Notes under the pieces: generated by a model
What the model was told of the DNA's origin: nothing
What the model saw: the letters and a program-made list of their open reading frames with translations, nothing else
The model's database searches: none
Made by a program: the position numbers and the translations under genes
Part shown: positions 1 through 9,950 of the stretch, in pieces
Numbering within the stretch: the stretch's first letter is position 1
Layout of the letters: every line of letters begins with the position of its first letter
Origin: Xanthomonas arboricola
GTDB taxonomy: Bacteria > Pseudomonadota > Gammaproteobacteria > Xanthomonadales > Xanthomonadaceae
Reading direction: 5' to 3'
DNA: 64,000 nucleotides
Assembly: GCF_002940665.1 (NCBI RefSeq)
Contig: NZ_MIGY01000003.1
Coordinates: 1,035,573 to 1,099,572, forward strand

Positions 1-514
1 ACAGCGGCCCGTACGGGTAGCGCCGGGTCAGATACGGCTCCAGCTCCACCCCGGGAAAGCGCCAGCGCTCCACCGCGAAACGCGCCATTTCCTCATCGCT
101 CATGCGCAGCTTGAGCGTGACCGGCAGAAAGCTGCGACGCGCGCGCCGCTCGCGATTGAAGCGCTCCAGATCCTCCGGCGCGATCGGGATCACCTTGCCC
201 AGCGCGGCCAGCATGGCGTCCATGTCGGCAACCTTGTCCGGGGTCACGTCCAGGCGGAAGGCCGGCACGTTCTCGGCCAGCAGCCGACCGGTGCGGTCGT
301 AGATCATGCCGCGCCCGGGCACCACCGGCTTGGGCTTGATGCGGTTGGCTTCCGAGCGCGTGGCGTAGACCTCGTGGTCGAGCACCTGCAGCTTGAAGTA
401 CCAGCCGCCCAGGCCGACCAGGCAGATCACCACCATCACAAAGCCCAGCACCGCACGCCGGCGGAACTGCTCGGCCTCCGCATGCGGGTTCTTGGGGTGA
501 CGGCGCCCGTGCAT
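1..514 (-). CDS. mrdA: Penicillin-binding protein 2, N-terminal part (cut by window edge)
   Basis: Class B penicillin-binding protein of the elongasome, a peptidoglycan transpeptidase that works with RodA in the inner membrane. Only about the first 171 residues are in the window; the reading frame runs off the left edge. The protein starts with a short basic cytoplasmic tail, then one membrane segment at about residues 21-41 (VLGFVMVVICLVGLGGWYF), then the start of the periplasmic pedestal domain with the typical GMIYDRTGRLLAEN stretch. The SxxK active site would lie outside the window. The ATG at 514 lies 3 bases after the mreD stop, so the two are co-transcribed. Order mreB-mreC-mreD-mrdA is the usual one. 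The family call is firm; nothing can be said about the catalytic part. Confidence 0.95.
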   Translation of the reverse strand, partial: MHGRRHPKNPHAEAEQFRRRAVLGFVMVVICLVGLGGWYFKLQVLDHEVYATRSEANRIKPKPVVPGRGMIYDRTGRLLAENVPAFRLDVTPDKVADMDAMLAALGKVIPIAPEDLERFNRERRARRSFLPVTLKLRMSDEEMARFAVERWRFPGVELEPYLTRRYPYGPL

Positions 515-517
515 GGC

Positions 518-1003
518 TTACTTCTTGCTCCGCTTGCCCAGCCGCACCGCATCCAGCAACACGAACAGCGGCGGCCACAGCGCCATGCCCAGCAGCGGCG
601 CCCACCAGTAACTCCACGGCAGGGTCGGCTCGCCCACGGCCAGATGCACGGCCGAGGAGACGATGCGGTCGTTGAGCAGCAGCCCGCCGATCGCCAGCGC
701 CTGCTGCGAGACCGGGAAGAAGCGCATCCGCGCGCGGAAGCGCTGCAGGATGAAGGTCATGATCACCAGCCGCAACGCCTGCTCGCCGAGCAGCCCGCCA
801 TACAGCAGGTCGGCCAGCACCCCGGCCACGAACGCGATGCCCAGCCCGACCCGGTCCGGCTCCTCGATCACCCAGTACGCCAGCACCAGCGCCAGCCAGT
901 ACGGACGCAGCGGCTGCACCAGTTCCGGCAGCGGCAGCAGGCCCAGCACCAGCGCGATGACGATGCTCGCCGGCAGGATCCAGGTGTTGCGCATGCGGGT
1001 CAT
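518..1003 (-). CDS. mreD: Rod shape-determining protein MreD
   Basis: Small integral membrane protein of the Rod/elongasome complex, 161 residues. It consists almost entirely of hydrophobic segments (for example IVIALVLGLLPL, WLALVLAYWVI, GIAFVAGVLADLLYG) with few motifs, as is normal for MreD. The start at 1003 is preceded by a good ribosome site (AGGAGACGG). Its ATG overlaps the mreC stop as ATGA, which indicates translational coupling. A longer open frame continues upstream to about 1978, but that is a shadow of mreC. MreD bridges MreC and the PBP2/RodA pair encoded next. Confidence 0.95.
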   Translation of the reverse strand: MTRMRNTWILPASIVIALVLGLLPLPELVQPLRPYWLALVLAYWVIEEPDRVGLGIAFVAGVLADLLYGGLLGEQALRLVIMTFILQRFRARMRFFPVSQQALAIGGLLLNDRIVSSAVHLAVGEPTLPWSYWWAPLLGMALWPPLFVLLDAVRLGKRSKK

Positions 1004-2097
1004 CGGTCCGTCTCCTGCGGAGCTGGACGGGAATTGGGAGTCGGGAATGGGGAATCGGTAGGCGCGGTGCTCTGCGGCGGTGCGGTGGCTGCGCCCTGGT
1101 TGTTTCGGGGACGGGAATTGGGAATAGGGAATCGGGAATTGGTAGGAGCGCCACCCTCCGGCGGTGCGGTTGCTGCGGCTTGCGGTGATGGCGTCGGCGC
1201 GGCGCCGTTGCCATTCCCAACTCCCGATTCCCGATTCCCGGCCCCAGGCACCACCCGCAGCGGCTTGCCCGCGCGCAGCAGCAGCACATCGCGGCCGCGA
1301 TCGAGCTTGGCGGCCGGGGTCAGTTCGCCGACCAGGAAGGCGTGGGTGTCGTCCGGATGCAGTTCGGACACCTTGCCGACCGGGAAGCCGGCCGGGAAGC
1401 GGCCACCGAGGCCGGAGGTGACGATTTCGTCGCCCACCTGCACGCCGGCACTGAGCGGGATGTCGCGCAGCTCCAGCCGGTCGCCGCGGCCGTAAACGAT
1501 CAAGCGCACGCCGTTGCGCGCCACGCTGACCGGCACCGCGTGGTCGGGGTCGGTCAGCAGCAGCACGGTCGAATGCAGCGGGGTCACTTCGATCACCTGG
1601 CCCATCAGGCCGCCGGCATCGATCACCGCCTGTCCCATCAGCACGCCATCGCGGCTGCCGGCGTCCAGCAGCAGGCGCTGACGGGTCGGGTCCAGGTCGA
1701 TATCCAGGATCGGCGCCAGCTGCACGTCCAGGCCGCGGCGCTCGGCGACATTGAGCAGCTCGCGCAGCTGCGCATTGTCCAGCGCAGCGGTCTGTAGCCG
1801 GGTCAGGCGCGCGTTGGCCACCAGCAGCTGATTGCGCAGCGAGCGGGTTTCTTCCACCAGTTGCGCATGGGTGGCGGCGTTGTCGCGCACCTGCGAGCCG
1901 ATCCGCCCCGGCAACCCGGCCACCGCCCAGATCGGCTGGATCAGCAGATTGGCCTGCAGGCGCATCTGGCTGAGCCACCCGCCCCGGCTATCGAGCGCGA
2001 TCAGCACGACCGCCAGCACCAGATAGACCAGCAACCGCAGCGTGGAGGTGACTTCGCCCGGACGGGAGGCGACGGGAGGACCGGCGTAGGAGGGCAC
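1000..2097 (-). CDS. mreC: Rod shape-determining protein MreC with a repeat-encoded C-terminal tail
   Basis: Periplasmic scaffold of the elongasome, anchored by one N-terminal membrane segment (LLVYLVLAVVLIALDSR, about residues 21-37), followed by a coiled-coil region and the beta-rich MreC core (residues about 100-280). 365 residues. The start used is GTG at 2097, the first in-frame start that keeps the membrane anchor; I see no convincing ribosome site because an R1 repeat lies a few bases upstream. The last 80 or so residues (from about residue 284, nt 1000-1250) are low-complexity, rich in N, P, A, S and T. Much of this tail is translated from three blocks of the dispersed GGGAAT repeat. 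The tail is open to the stop that overlaps mreD. The core call is firm; the tail is probably disordered. Confidence 0.93.
   Translation of the reverse strand: MPSYAGPPVASRPGEVTSTLRLLVYLVLAVVLIALDSRGGWLSQMRLQANLLIQPIWAVAGLPGRIGSQVRDNAATHAQLVEETRSLRNQLLVANARLTRLQTAALDNAQLRELLNVAERRGLDVQLAPILDIDLDPTRQRLLLDAGSRDGVLMGQAVIDAGGLMGQVIEVTPLHSTVLLLTDPDHAVPVSVARNGVRLIVYGRGDRLELRDIPLSAGVQVGDEIVTSGLGGRFPAGFPVGKVSELHPDDTHAFLVGELTPAAKLDRGRDVLLLRAGKPLRVVPGAGNRESGVGNGNGAAPTPSPQAAATAPPEGGAPTNSRFPIPNSRPRNNQGAATAPPQSTAPTDSPFPTPNSRPAPQETDR
1029..1240. repeat. R1 (GGGAAT-type) repeat blocks inside the 3' end of mreC
   Basis: Three blocks built from GGGAATCGGGAAT-like units lie at 1029-1058, 1112-1142 and 1212-1240. 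The first two run in one direction and the third is in the inverted orientation, so this stretch can fold back on itself. The same unit occurs in non-coding gaps at 2107-2137, 2379-2411, 6912-6942, 7521-7547, 28986-29016, 29071-29098 and 33973-34001. Here it is read in frame as part of MreC. Confidence 0.85.
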
Positions 2098-2413
2098 TGT
2101 CAGGGCCGGGATTGGGGAATCGGGAATGGGGAATCGGAGCGCGCTGTGATGCCCTTGGTGCGGCTGAGGCTAGAAGCGACTAACAAAACGTAGCGAGCAA
2201 TGGTCAGGTGGGTGCGGGCGGCGCGCAGGAACCGGAGTGTACGGAGGGTGCATGAGGATTCCGAGCACAGGCCACGCCCGCCTGGCGGCTGTGCAGTAGT
2301 TTTGATGGCTGCTCTGGAACTCAAATCGGCGGGACCGCGTAGTAACCGCAACGGGCCGCAGGCAGGGCATGTTTTTACGATTCCCCAATCCCGATTCCCG
2401 ATTCCCGTCCCCA
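2098..2413. other. mreB-mreC spacer bounded by inverted R1 repeats
   Basis: 316 bases between mreB and mreC with no supported gene. R1 blocks sit at both ends in opposite orientation (2107-2137 and 2379-2411). Between them is an imperfect fold-back around 2228-2265 (GGAACCGGAGTGTAC versus GTGCATGAGGATTCC). This is long for a gap between genes that normally form one transcript. It looks like an inserted repeat-bounded unit rather than a promoter region; I found no clear promoter. Confidence 0.6.
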
Positions 2414-3550
<1,137 letters not shown>

Positions 3551-3747
3551 CTAGCAATCCCCCCCGATGCGGGCAAGGAAAAATCGGCCGTTGCGGCGTC
3601 GTTTTCATGTGCTGGTCACGCCGGGCATGGCATGCGGTTGTGGCCCTGATCGGTCGCAGCCGTTACCCTTTGCGCCGCGGCGCTCGCGCCGTCCCGCTGC
3701 CATGCCCGGCAACTGGCGGGTATTTCCCAACGCAAAGGCCTGACTCG

Positions 3748-4680
3748 ATGTCCGCACTGATCTGTGGTTCCCTCGCCTACGACACCATCATGGTGTTTCC
3801 GGACCAGTTCAAGAACCACATCCTGCCGGACAAGGTGCACATCCTGAATGTGTCGTTCCTGGTCCCGCGCATGCGCCGCGAGTTCGGCGGCTGCGCCGGT
3901 AACATCGCCTACAATCTGCATCTGCTCGGCGGCGCGCCGATCCCGATGGGCACCGTGGGCCAGGATTTCGGCCCGTATCGCGAACACTTCGAAACGCTGG
4001 GGATCGACCTGTCGCGGGTGAAGATCATCGATGACCTGTTCACCCCGCAGGCCTTCATCACCACCGACCACGACAACAACCAGATCACCGCGTTCCATCC
4101 GGGCGCGATGATGCGCAGCTACGAAAACCACGTGAAGGATGTGCCGGGCGTGACCCTGGGCCTGGTCGGCCCGGACGGGCGCGAGGGCATGATCCAGAAT
4201 GCGGAAGAGTTCGCTGCCGCCGGCATCCCCTTCATCTTCGATCCCGGCCAGGCGATGCCGTTGTTCAACGGCCCGGAACTGCGCCAGTTCATCGAGCAGG
4301 CGGACTATGTGGTGGTCAACGATTACGAGTCCAACCTGCTGCAGGAACGCACCGGCTGGAACGAGAAGGACATCGTCTCGCGCGTGCAGGCCTACATCAC
4401 CACGCAGGGCCCGAAGGGCGCGCTGGTGCATACGCCGGAAAAGACCTACGACATCCCGCCGGCGCACGAGCGCCGCGTGGTCGACCCCACCGGCTGCGGC
4501 GACGCCTTCCGCGCCGGCCTGATCTACGGCATCCAGGGCGGTTACGACTGGCTGACGATCGGGCGGATGGGCAACCTGATGGGCGCGCTGAAGGTGGAGC
4601 ACCCGGGCACGCAGAACCAGCGGTTCGACTTTGCCGAGTTCAACGACCAGTTCAAGCAGCAGTTCGGCTATGCGCTCTGA
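3748..4680 (+). CDS. PfkB-family carbohydrate/adenosine kinase
   Basis: Ribokinase-fold ATP-dependent kinase of 310 residues. The N-terminal substrate region has the glycine pair FGGCAGNIAYN. The C-terminal signature DPTGCGDAFRAG holds the catalytic Asp and the anion hole. This version, DPTGCGDAF rather than DTTGAGDAF, resembles adenosine-kinase-like members, so the substrate could be a nucleoside or a sugar; I cannot decide. The start at 3748 was chosen because the protein then begins MSALICGSLAYDTIMVF, the first beta-strand of the fold; the upstream extension to 3607 is unlike the family. Divergent from mreB, no operon partner. Confidence 0.9.
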   Translation: MSALICGSLAYDTIMVFPDQFKNHILPDKVHILNVSFLVPRMRREFGGCAGNIAYNLHLLGGAPIPMGTVGQDFGPYREHFETLGIDLSRVKIIDDLFTPQAFITTDHDNNQITAFHPGAMMRSYENHVKDVPGVTLGLVGPDGREGMIQNAEEFAAAGIPFIFDPGQAMPLFNGPELRQFIEQADYVVVNDYESNLLQERTGWNEKDIVSRVQAYITTQGPKGALVHTPEKTYDIPPAHERRVVDPTGCGDAFRAGLIYGIQGGYDWLTIGRMGNLMGALKVEHPGTQNQRFDFAEFNDQFKQQFGYAL

Positions 4681-4706
4681 CGCGTACCGCCGCTGATCAG
4701 CGCTTG

Positions 4707-4752
4707 CCCTTCTCTCCTCGGGAGAAGGTGCCCCGCAGGGGCGGATGAGGGG
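4707..4752. repeat. R2 dispersed hairpin repeat
   Basis: Element with the hairpin CCTTCTC...GAGAAGG followed by GTGCCCCGCAGGGGCGGATGAGGG. It lies 26 bases after the kinase stop and may also work as a weak terminator. Related copies are at 16996-17039, 33894-33940, 37454-37498 and 59700-59745. Confidence 0.7.
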
Positions 4753-4929
4753 ACGGGCGAAGCCTCGTGCAGTGTGAACAGCACGACGCTCCGCACCGTA
4801 CCCTCACCCCAAACCCCTCTCCCGCAGGAGAGGGACTCGTGCGCACCGCACTTTGCTGCAATGCAGTTTGAGCATCAGCCCGATCTGTGCCTCTACTGAC
4901 GCTTCGCGCCCACTGAGGAACGCTGGCCC

Positions 4930-6903
4930 ATGTCCGAGCCAAGCGTTGTCGCCGCCACGTCCATCGCCCTGCCGGAGATCGAACCGGATGCGCTCCGGCA
5001 GATCCGTCGGCTGCGCGACATCGCGCCGCTTGCCGCCCCACTGTCGCGCTCGTGGCGGCGCTGCCTGGACGACTATGCGTTGTTGCCAGAGGCAGCTCCC
5101 GAGCCGCTGGTGCACGATGCGCTGCACGTGCGCGAGCGCCAGCAACGTCTGGGCGATGTGCTGCGCATTGCCAAGGTGGAGATGGAAAACCTCTACGAGC
5201 AGATCGCCGGCAGCGGCTACGCCGTGATCTTTGCCGATGCCGAAGCGACCGTGCTGCACAGCGTGCATGACCCGACCCTGCTGCGCGAGTTCCGCCAGGC
5301 CGGCCTGTTTTGCGGCGCCAGCTGGGCCGAGTGTCATCAGGGCACCAACGGCCTGGGCACCTGCGCGGCCGAGCGCACCGCAGTGAGCGTGCACCGCGGC
5401 GAACATTATCTGACCCGCCATCTGCCGCTATCGTGCAGCGGCGCGCCCATCCTGGACCCGCATGGCGGCCTGCTGGCGGTGCTGGATGCGTCCACCCCCA
5501 ATGCGCAGGACGGCAAGCAGATCCAGCGTCACACCGTGGCCCTGGTGAGCATGTCGGCGGCGCAGATCTCGCGTTCGCATTTCCTCAACCAGTTCGGCCA
5601 TGCCTTCATCCTGCGCTTCCATAGCCGGCCCGAGTTTGCCGGCCTGCTGCACGAGGCACTGATCGCGATCGACACCGACGGCCGCGTGCTGGCAGTCAAC
5701 GAGGCGGTGCTGGAGCAACTGGGCAAGATCGATCGCAGCCAGCTGGTGGGCCGCAATATCGCCCAGGTGATGCAACTGGACTTCGACACCCTCGAGCACC
5801 GCGCAGGCAGCGATGCCGGCACCTTGTGGTCGATCCGCTGCGCCTGCCACGGGCGGCGTTTCTATGCACTGGTACGCCCGCCGCGCGCGCGCGCTGCACT
5901 GCCGGCGGTGGGCGGGCCGGCGCAGCTGGCGCCGGATACCGACCTGCACCCCGGTGAGCATGTCGGCTCGGATTCGCGCATGCGCCACAACCTGGCCAAT
6001 GCATTGAAACTGGCCGCGCATCGCGTGTCGATTCTGCTGCGCGGCGATACCGGCACCGGCAAGGAGGAATTTGCCAAGGCGGTGCACCGTGGCTCGCCGT
6101 GGTCCGGCAGCGCCTTCGTGGCGATCAACTGCGCGGCGATTCCCGAGGCATTGATCGAGAGCGAATTGTTCGGGTATGCACGCGGTGCCTTCACCGATGC
6201 CGCGCGCGAGGGGCGCCACGGCAAATTGCTGCAGGCCAGCGGCGGCACGCTGTTTCTGGATGAAATCGGCGACATGCCGCTACCCTTGCAGAGCCGCCTG
6301 CTGCGCGTGCTGGAAGAACAATGCGTCACTCCGCTGGGCAGCGAACGCGCGGTACCTCTGGAGCTGCACGTGATCAGCGCCAGCCATCGCGATCTGGCGC
6401 AGCGGGTGGCGGCCGGCGAGTTTCGCGAGGATTTGTATTACCGGCTCAATGGCGTGGTGCTGCACCTGCCACCGCTGCGCGAGCGCAGCGACAAGGCCGA
6501 GCTGATCGGCACCCTGCTGCGCGAGGAAAACAGCGAGCACAGCGTGCGCATCAGCGAAGAAGCGATGCACAAACTGCTGAGCTACGCATGGCCGGGCAAC
6601 CTGCGCCAGTTGCGCAACGTGCTGCGCACGGCGGCAGTCTTGTGCAGCGACGGGGTGATCCGCCTGCCCAACCTGCCGCAGGAAATCGTCGATGCCGGCA
6701 GCGCACCGTGCCTGGTCGATGGCCGCGCGGTGGCCGCCGACGACATGCCCGGCCGCGTCGCACTCGACCAGGCCGAACGTCTGGTGTTGCAGCAGCAGCT
6801 CGAGCGCCACCGCTGGAATGTCAGCCGCACCGCCGATGCCCTGGGCATCAGCCGCAATACGCTGTATCGCAAGCTACGCAAGCATGGCCTGGATACCGGG
6901 TGA
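4930..6903 (+). CDS. Sigma-54-dependent activator, AcoR type (GAF-PAS-AAA-Fis)
   Basis: Enhancer-binding activator of 657 residues for sigma-54 RNA polymerase. A GAF-like sensor with the AcoR-type stretch CHQGTNGLGT (residues 136-144) is followed by a PAS-like segment (about 240-315), the AAA+ core with Walker A GDTGTGKE (372-379) and Walker B LFLDEIGD (441-448), and a C-terminal Fis helix-turn-helix (SRTADALGISRNTLYRKL). The loop that contacts sigma-54, normally GAFTGA, reads GAFTDA at 419-424. The gene converges with the six-gene dehydrogenase operon, whose first gene has a sigma-54 promoter, so that operon is its likely target (inference). AcoR-type proteins usually sense small alcohols, ketones or aldehydes. 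Its own promoter was not resolved. Confidence 0.92.
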   Translation: MSEPSVVAATSIALPEIEPDALRQIRRLRDIAPLAAPLSRSWRRCLDDYALLPEAAPEPLVHDALHVRERQQRLGDVLRIAKVEMENLYEQIAGSGYAVIFADAEATVLHSVHDPTLLREFRQAGLFCGASWAECHQGTNGLGTCAAERTAVSVHRGEHYLTRHLPLSCSGAPILDPHGGLLAVLDASTPNAQDGKQIQRHTVALVSMSAAQISRSHFLNQFGHAFILRFHSRPEFAGLLHEALIAIDTDGRVLAVNEAVLEQLGKIDRSQLVGRNIAQVMQLDFDTLEHRAGSDAGTLWSIRCACHGRRFYALVRPPRARAALPAVGGPAQLAPDTDLHPGEHVGSDSRMRHNLANALKLAAHRVSILLRGDTGTGKEEFAKAVHRGSPWSGSAFVAINCAAIPEALIESELFGYARGAFTDAAREGRHGKLLQASGGTLFLDEIGDMPLPLQSRLLRVLEEQCVTPLGSERAVPLELHVISASHRDLAQRVAAGEFREDLYYRLNGVVLHLPPLRERSDKAELIGTLLREENSEHSVRISEEAMHKLLSYAWPGNLRQLRNVLRTAAVLCSDGVIRLPNLPQEIVDAGSAPCLVDGRAVAADDMPGRVALDQAERLVLQQQLERHRWNVSRTADALGISRNTLYRKLRKHGLDTG

Positions 6904-7557
6904 TTGAGGGGCGGGGATTTGGAATTCGGAATTGGGGATTCGTCAAAGCCAGTGCAGGTTCTTGGCGCTGATATTTAGAGCGATTTATCGAGAGCACTTC
7001 TTGACCATCAGACGGGTGCCGCTGTTGCTTGATGTGGCATGCACCACTTGTTGATGCCGCGATTGTGGAGCGGATACTTTGGGGCTTGGCTGCAAGCTTG
7101 GCTGCAGGGCCCTTGCCCGCCCACCGTCGCGGGACACGCCGCAAGTACGTCCCTGTAGGCTCTTACGCGGCATCCATGCCGCGTAAGGTCCCGCGACGGT
7201 GGGCGGGCAAGGACCATCGAAGATGGTCGGTACGCGGGGTTGCGAGCAGAGCATGCGGTGTGTTGCTCGGATTGCATCGCTTCCGATCAACTTCTCGATT
7301 CAACCCCAGCAACAAGCAGCTTTTCACGCGACCACCGATTCACTCTCAGGTGCGGTGGCCTCACCGCTTGCGGGACCGTGTGGCGGCATGGATGCCGCCA
7401 CCGAGCCCCCAGGGACGGGTTTACGGCGTGTCCCGCGAGCGGTGAGGGCACCGCGCCCTCCACCAGCGCAGCTCGGCACCATGCAGATGGCGCTGCGAGC
7501 AACTGGAGCCTGCACCTACGAATCCCTAATCCCCAATCCCGAATCACCGCCCCAGAC
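6904..7557. other. Gene-free gap with R1 blocks and composite element
   Basis: 654 bases between the convergent regulator and receptor genes. R1 blocks lie near both ends in opposite orientation (6912-6942 and 7521-7547) and bracket a complete A/B composite element at 7111-7447. The open frames here are shadows of the hairpins. I see no coding evidence. Confidence 0.7.
7111..7447 (+). repeat. Composite A/B hairpin element, copy 1
   Basis: Two long hairpins joined by about 145 bases. Hairpin A (7111-7212) has arms CCTTGCCCGCCCACCGTCGC and its complement, with an inner palindrome GCGGCATCCATGCCGC. Hairpin B (7359-7447) has arms around CCTCACCGC...GCGGTGAGG with the inner palindrome GGCGGCATGGATGCCGCC. 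The bases next to each hairpin (GATGGTCGGT after A, TTTTCACG and TGCGGTG before B) are shared with the copies at 27096-27429 and 59218-59552, while the middle differs. Confidence 0.8.
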
Positions 7558-9940
7558 TCACAACGCCCAACGCACCCCGATCAGATACTGCCGCGGCACG
7601 CCCGGCGCGAGGAACCTTGCCGGGCCGGTTTCCACAGGGGCCTCCTGCGGGCGCGCGAGTTCGCCATCGGGGAACACATCTTCGGCCACGGCCGCGTAGG
7701 TTGCGTAGCGGCGGTTGAAGACGTTGTCGACGCGGGCGAACAGCGACAGCCGCGCGCCCAGTTGCCAACGCGCCTGCAGATCCACCAGCGCGTAGCCGGC
7801 GGTGCCTATGTCGATGCGCTCGGGTGCGGGCTCGCCGTCTTCGGCGTTGTCGACCTGGCCATCCTCGTTGCCGCTGGCCACGCGCCCGGCCACCGCACGC
7901 ACCCCGGCGCCCAGGGTCAGCGCATCGCGCTGCCATTCCACGCCGAGCTTGAGGTTGTGGCGAGGCAACGCGGCGATGCGCAGGCCTGGCCGCAACGCGA
8001 TCACGCGTTCGCCGGACAGCAGCTCGCCATCGCTGCGGTAGGTCGCATCCAGAAAGCTGTAGCCGGCCGACCATTGCCAGTCGCCGCTGCGCAGGCGCAG
8101 CGCCAGATCCGCGCCCTGGTAGCGGGTGCGGCCGACATTGTCGAAGTAACCCAGCTGCGTGTCCGGTGCGCGCAGGAACAAAATGTCGTCGCGATTGTCG
8201 GCGCGGTACACCGACAGGCTGGCGTTGCTGTCGGCCGACGGCGCCCAGCGCGCGCCGAGCTCGTACGTGCGCGAGACGATCTGCTCCAGGCGCGGGTCGG
8301 CCTGCAGGCCGGTCGGCAACCGACACGGCTGGGTGGGATCGGCGCAGCCCAGTTCGATCGCGGTCGGTGCACGGCTGTTTTGCGCGACCGAGCCGTACAG
8401 CGTCAGCCCCGCATCGAGCCGATGGGTCAGGCCCAGGGACGGATTGGCCTTGGCGTAGACGAAGCGCTCGCGGGGGCGGTCGCCGTCGTCGGCAGTGGAA
8501 AGGATGTTATCCACCACCACGCGATTCCAGCGCACTGCGGCGCTGAGATGGGTGGCATCGTCCAGCGCCCAGGTGTCGGCGACGAACACGCCCAGCGTCT
8601 TGGTGCTGCCGCGCACGCCGGAAAAGAACGCGCGCCCGGCATCCGGATCGGCGGCGACCGAGCGGTCTTCCTGCACCCAGCCATCGCGCGCGAATTGCCG
8701 ATACCGCACATGGCCACGATCGAAGGTGACGCCGGTGCTGAGCGCATGCGCACCCCACTGGCTGCTCAGGTTGACTGCCAGGCCTTGCGCCTGCTGGCGC
8801 ATCTGGGTGGTGTTGAGCGCGCCGGTGGGCAAGGCATCGGCATCGGCGCGTGCGACATCGCAATCGGCATCCAGCGCGCTGCCGCCGGCGGCGTAACCGG
8901 AGGCGCATTCTTCGACGAATTCCTCGTAGTCCTCGCCGATATCGCCGTTGACGGTGTCGCGGCGGCCCACGCGCGCGTAGGCCAGTGCATGCAATGCGGT
9001 GTCCGCAGTGAAACGATGGTCCAGTTGCGCGGTGAACAGCGTATTGCGATTGCGGGTGAGATCGGGCGAGGTGTACACCGCGCGGCGGTCGGCGCGATAC
9101 AGGCCGGGCTCGGGGCCATCGTCGGTGTAGCGCGTATCCGGCAGCAGGCCATTGCCGATCAGGCGGCTGCGCCCGTGCAGCAGCGACAGGCTCCAGTCGG
9201 TCTGCTCGCCCTGCTTGCCGACCTTGCCGAACACGGTTCCCAGGCGGCCCTCGGAGGCATCGCGCCAGCCGTTCTCGTCGAAACCGGTGACCGCGACGAA
9301 GCCATGCCAGCCGTCCTGGCTGGCGAGCCCGTAACTGGCATCCAGTCGCTTGCGCGCACCGCTGCCGATGCTCAGCTCGCCCTGCAACCCCGGTGAGGTG
9401 AGGCCCGATGCGGTGGACAGCACCACCGCGCCACCGAGCGTGTTCGGCCCGAACAACGGATTGGAGCCGGGCATCAGGGTGACTGCGTTGATTGCCGACT
9501 CGGGCAGCATGTCCCAGCTGACAATGTCGGCGAACGGTTCGTTGAACCGCACGCCATCCAGATACACCGACACGCCTTGCGAGGCGCCGGGCAAGGCGGA
9601 GGCGCGAAACCCGTGGAAGGTGAGATCGTTCTGGAACGCGCTACCCTGCACATCGTTGCCATCCACGCCGACGAAGCGCCGCTGCAGCAGATCGCCGAGG
9701 TTGTTGCTGCGCGCGCGACAACGCGCTGTTGGTGGCCGATTGCACCATGTACGGCAGTTGCGCCGCATCGATGGTGGTGCCGGGAATCGGCGTGGCGGTG
9801 ACCTCGATGCGGTCCAGCCAGGTCACTTGCGGCGCCTCGGCCGCCATTGCCAGCGCGCTGCTCGCAAGCAAGGCGCTGGCGCAGGCGCCTGCCAGTGCGT
9901 GATGGTGCAACCTTGCCGTGCTGCGTGTGCCTGCTGCCAT
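7558..9940 (-). pseudogene. TonB-dependent outer-membrane receptor, frameshifted near its N-terminus
   Basis: Signal peptide, TonB box (DRIEVTATP) and start of the plug are read from ATG 9940 (good ribosome site GAGGAGACG). The frame is then lost at about 9709-9717, a run of GC dinucleotides. The rest of the plug (NNLGDLLQRRFVGVDGNDVQ..., LTFHGFRASALPG) and the whole 22-strand barrel to the stop at 7558 lie in another frame, open for over 700 residues. One more GC dinucleotide would restore about 794 residues. This may be a real inactivation, a slippage-based switch or a sequence error. It is the last gene of the dehydrogenase operon, 10 bases after the FrmA-like gene. In lanthanide-using bacteria such a receptor imports metal chelates; PQQ is another possible cargo. 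Substrate is inferred from context only. Confidence 0.85.
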
Positions 9941-9950
9941 CTGCGTCTCC

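Noticed and set aside
3607..3747. N-terminal extension of the PfkB kinase frame
   Set aside because: Arg-rich, no family match, and the conserved first strand starts at 3748.
7029..7445. Short open frames in the repeat region, also near 27000 and 59300
   Set aside because: They follow the hairpin arms and are conserved only where the repeat is; the spacer middle breaks the reading frame between copies.
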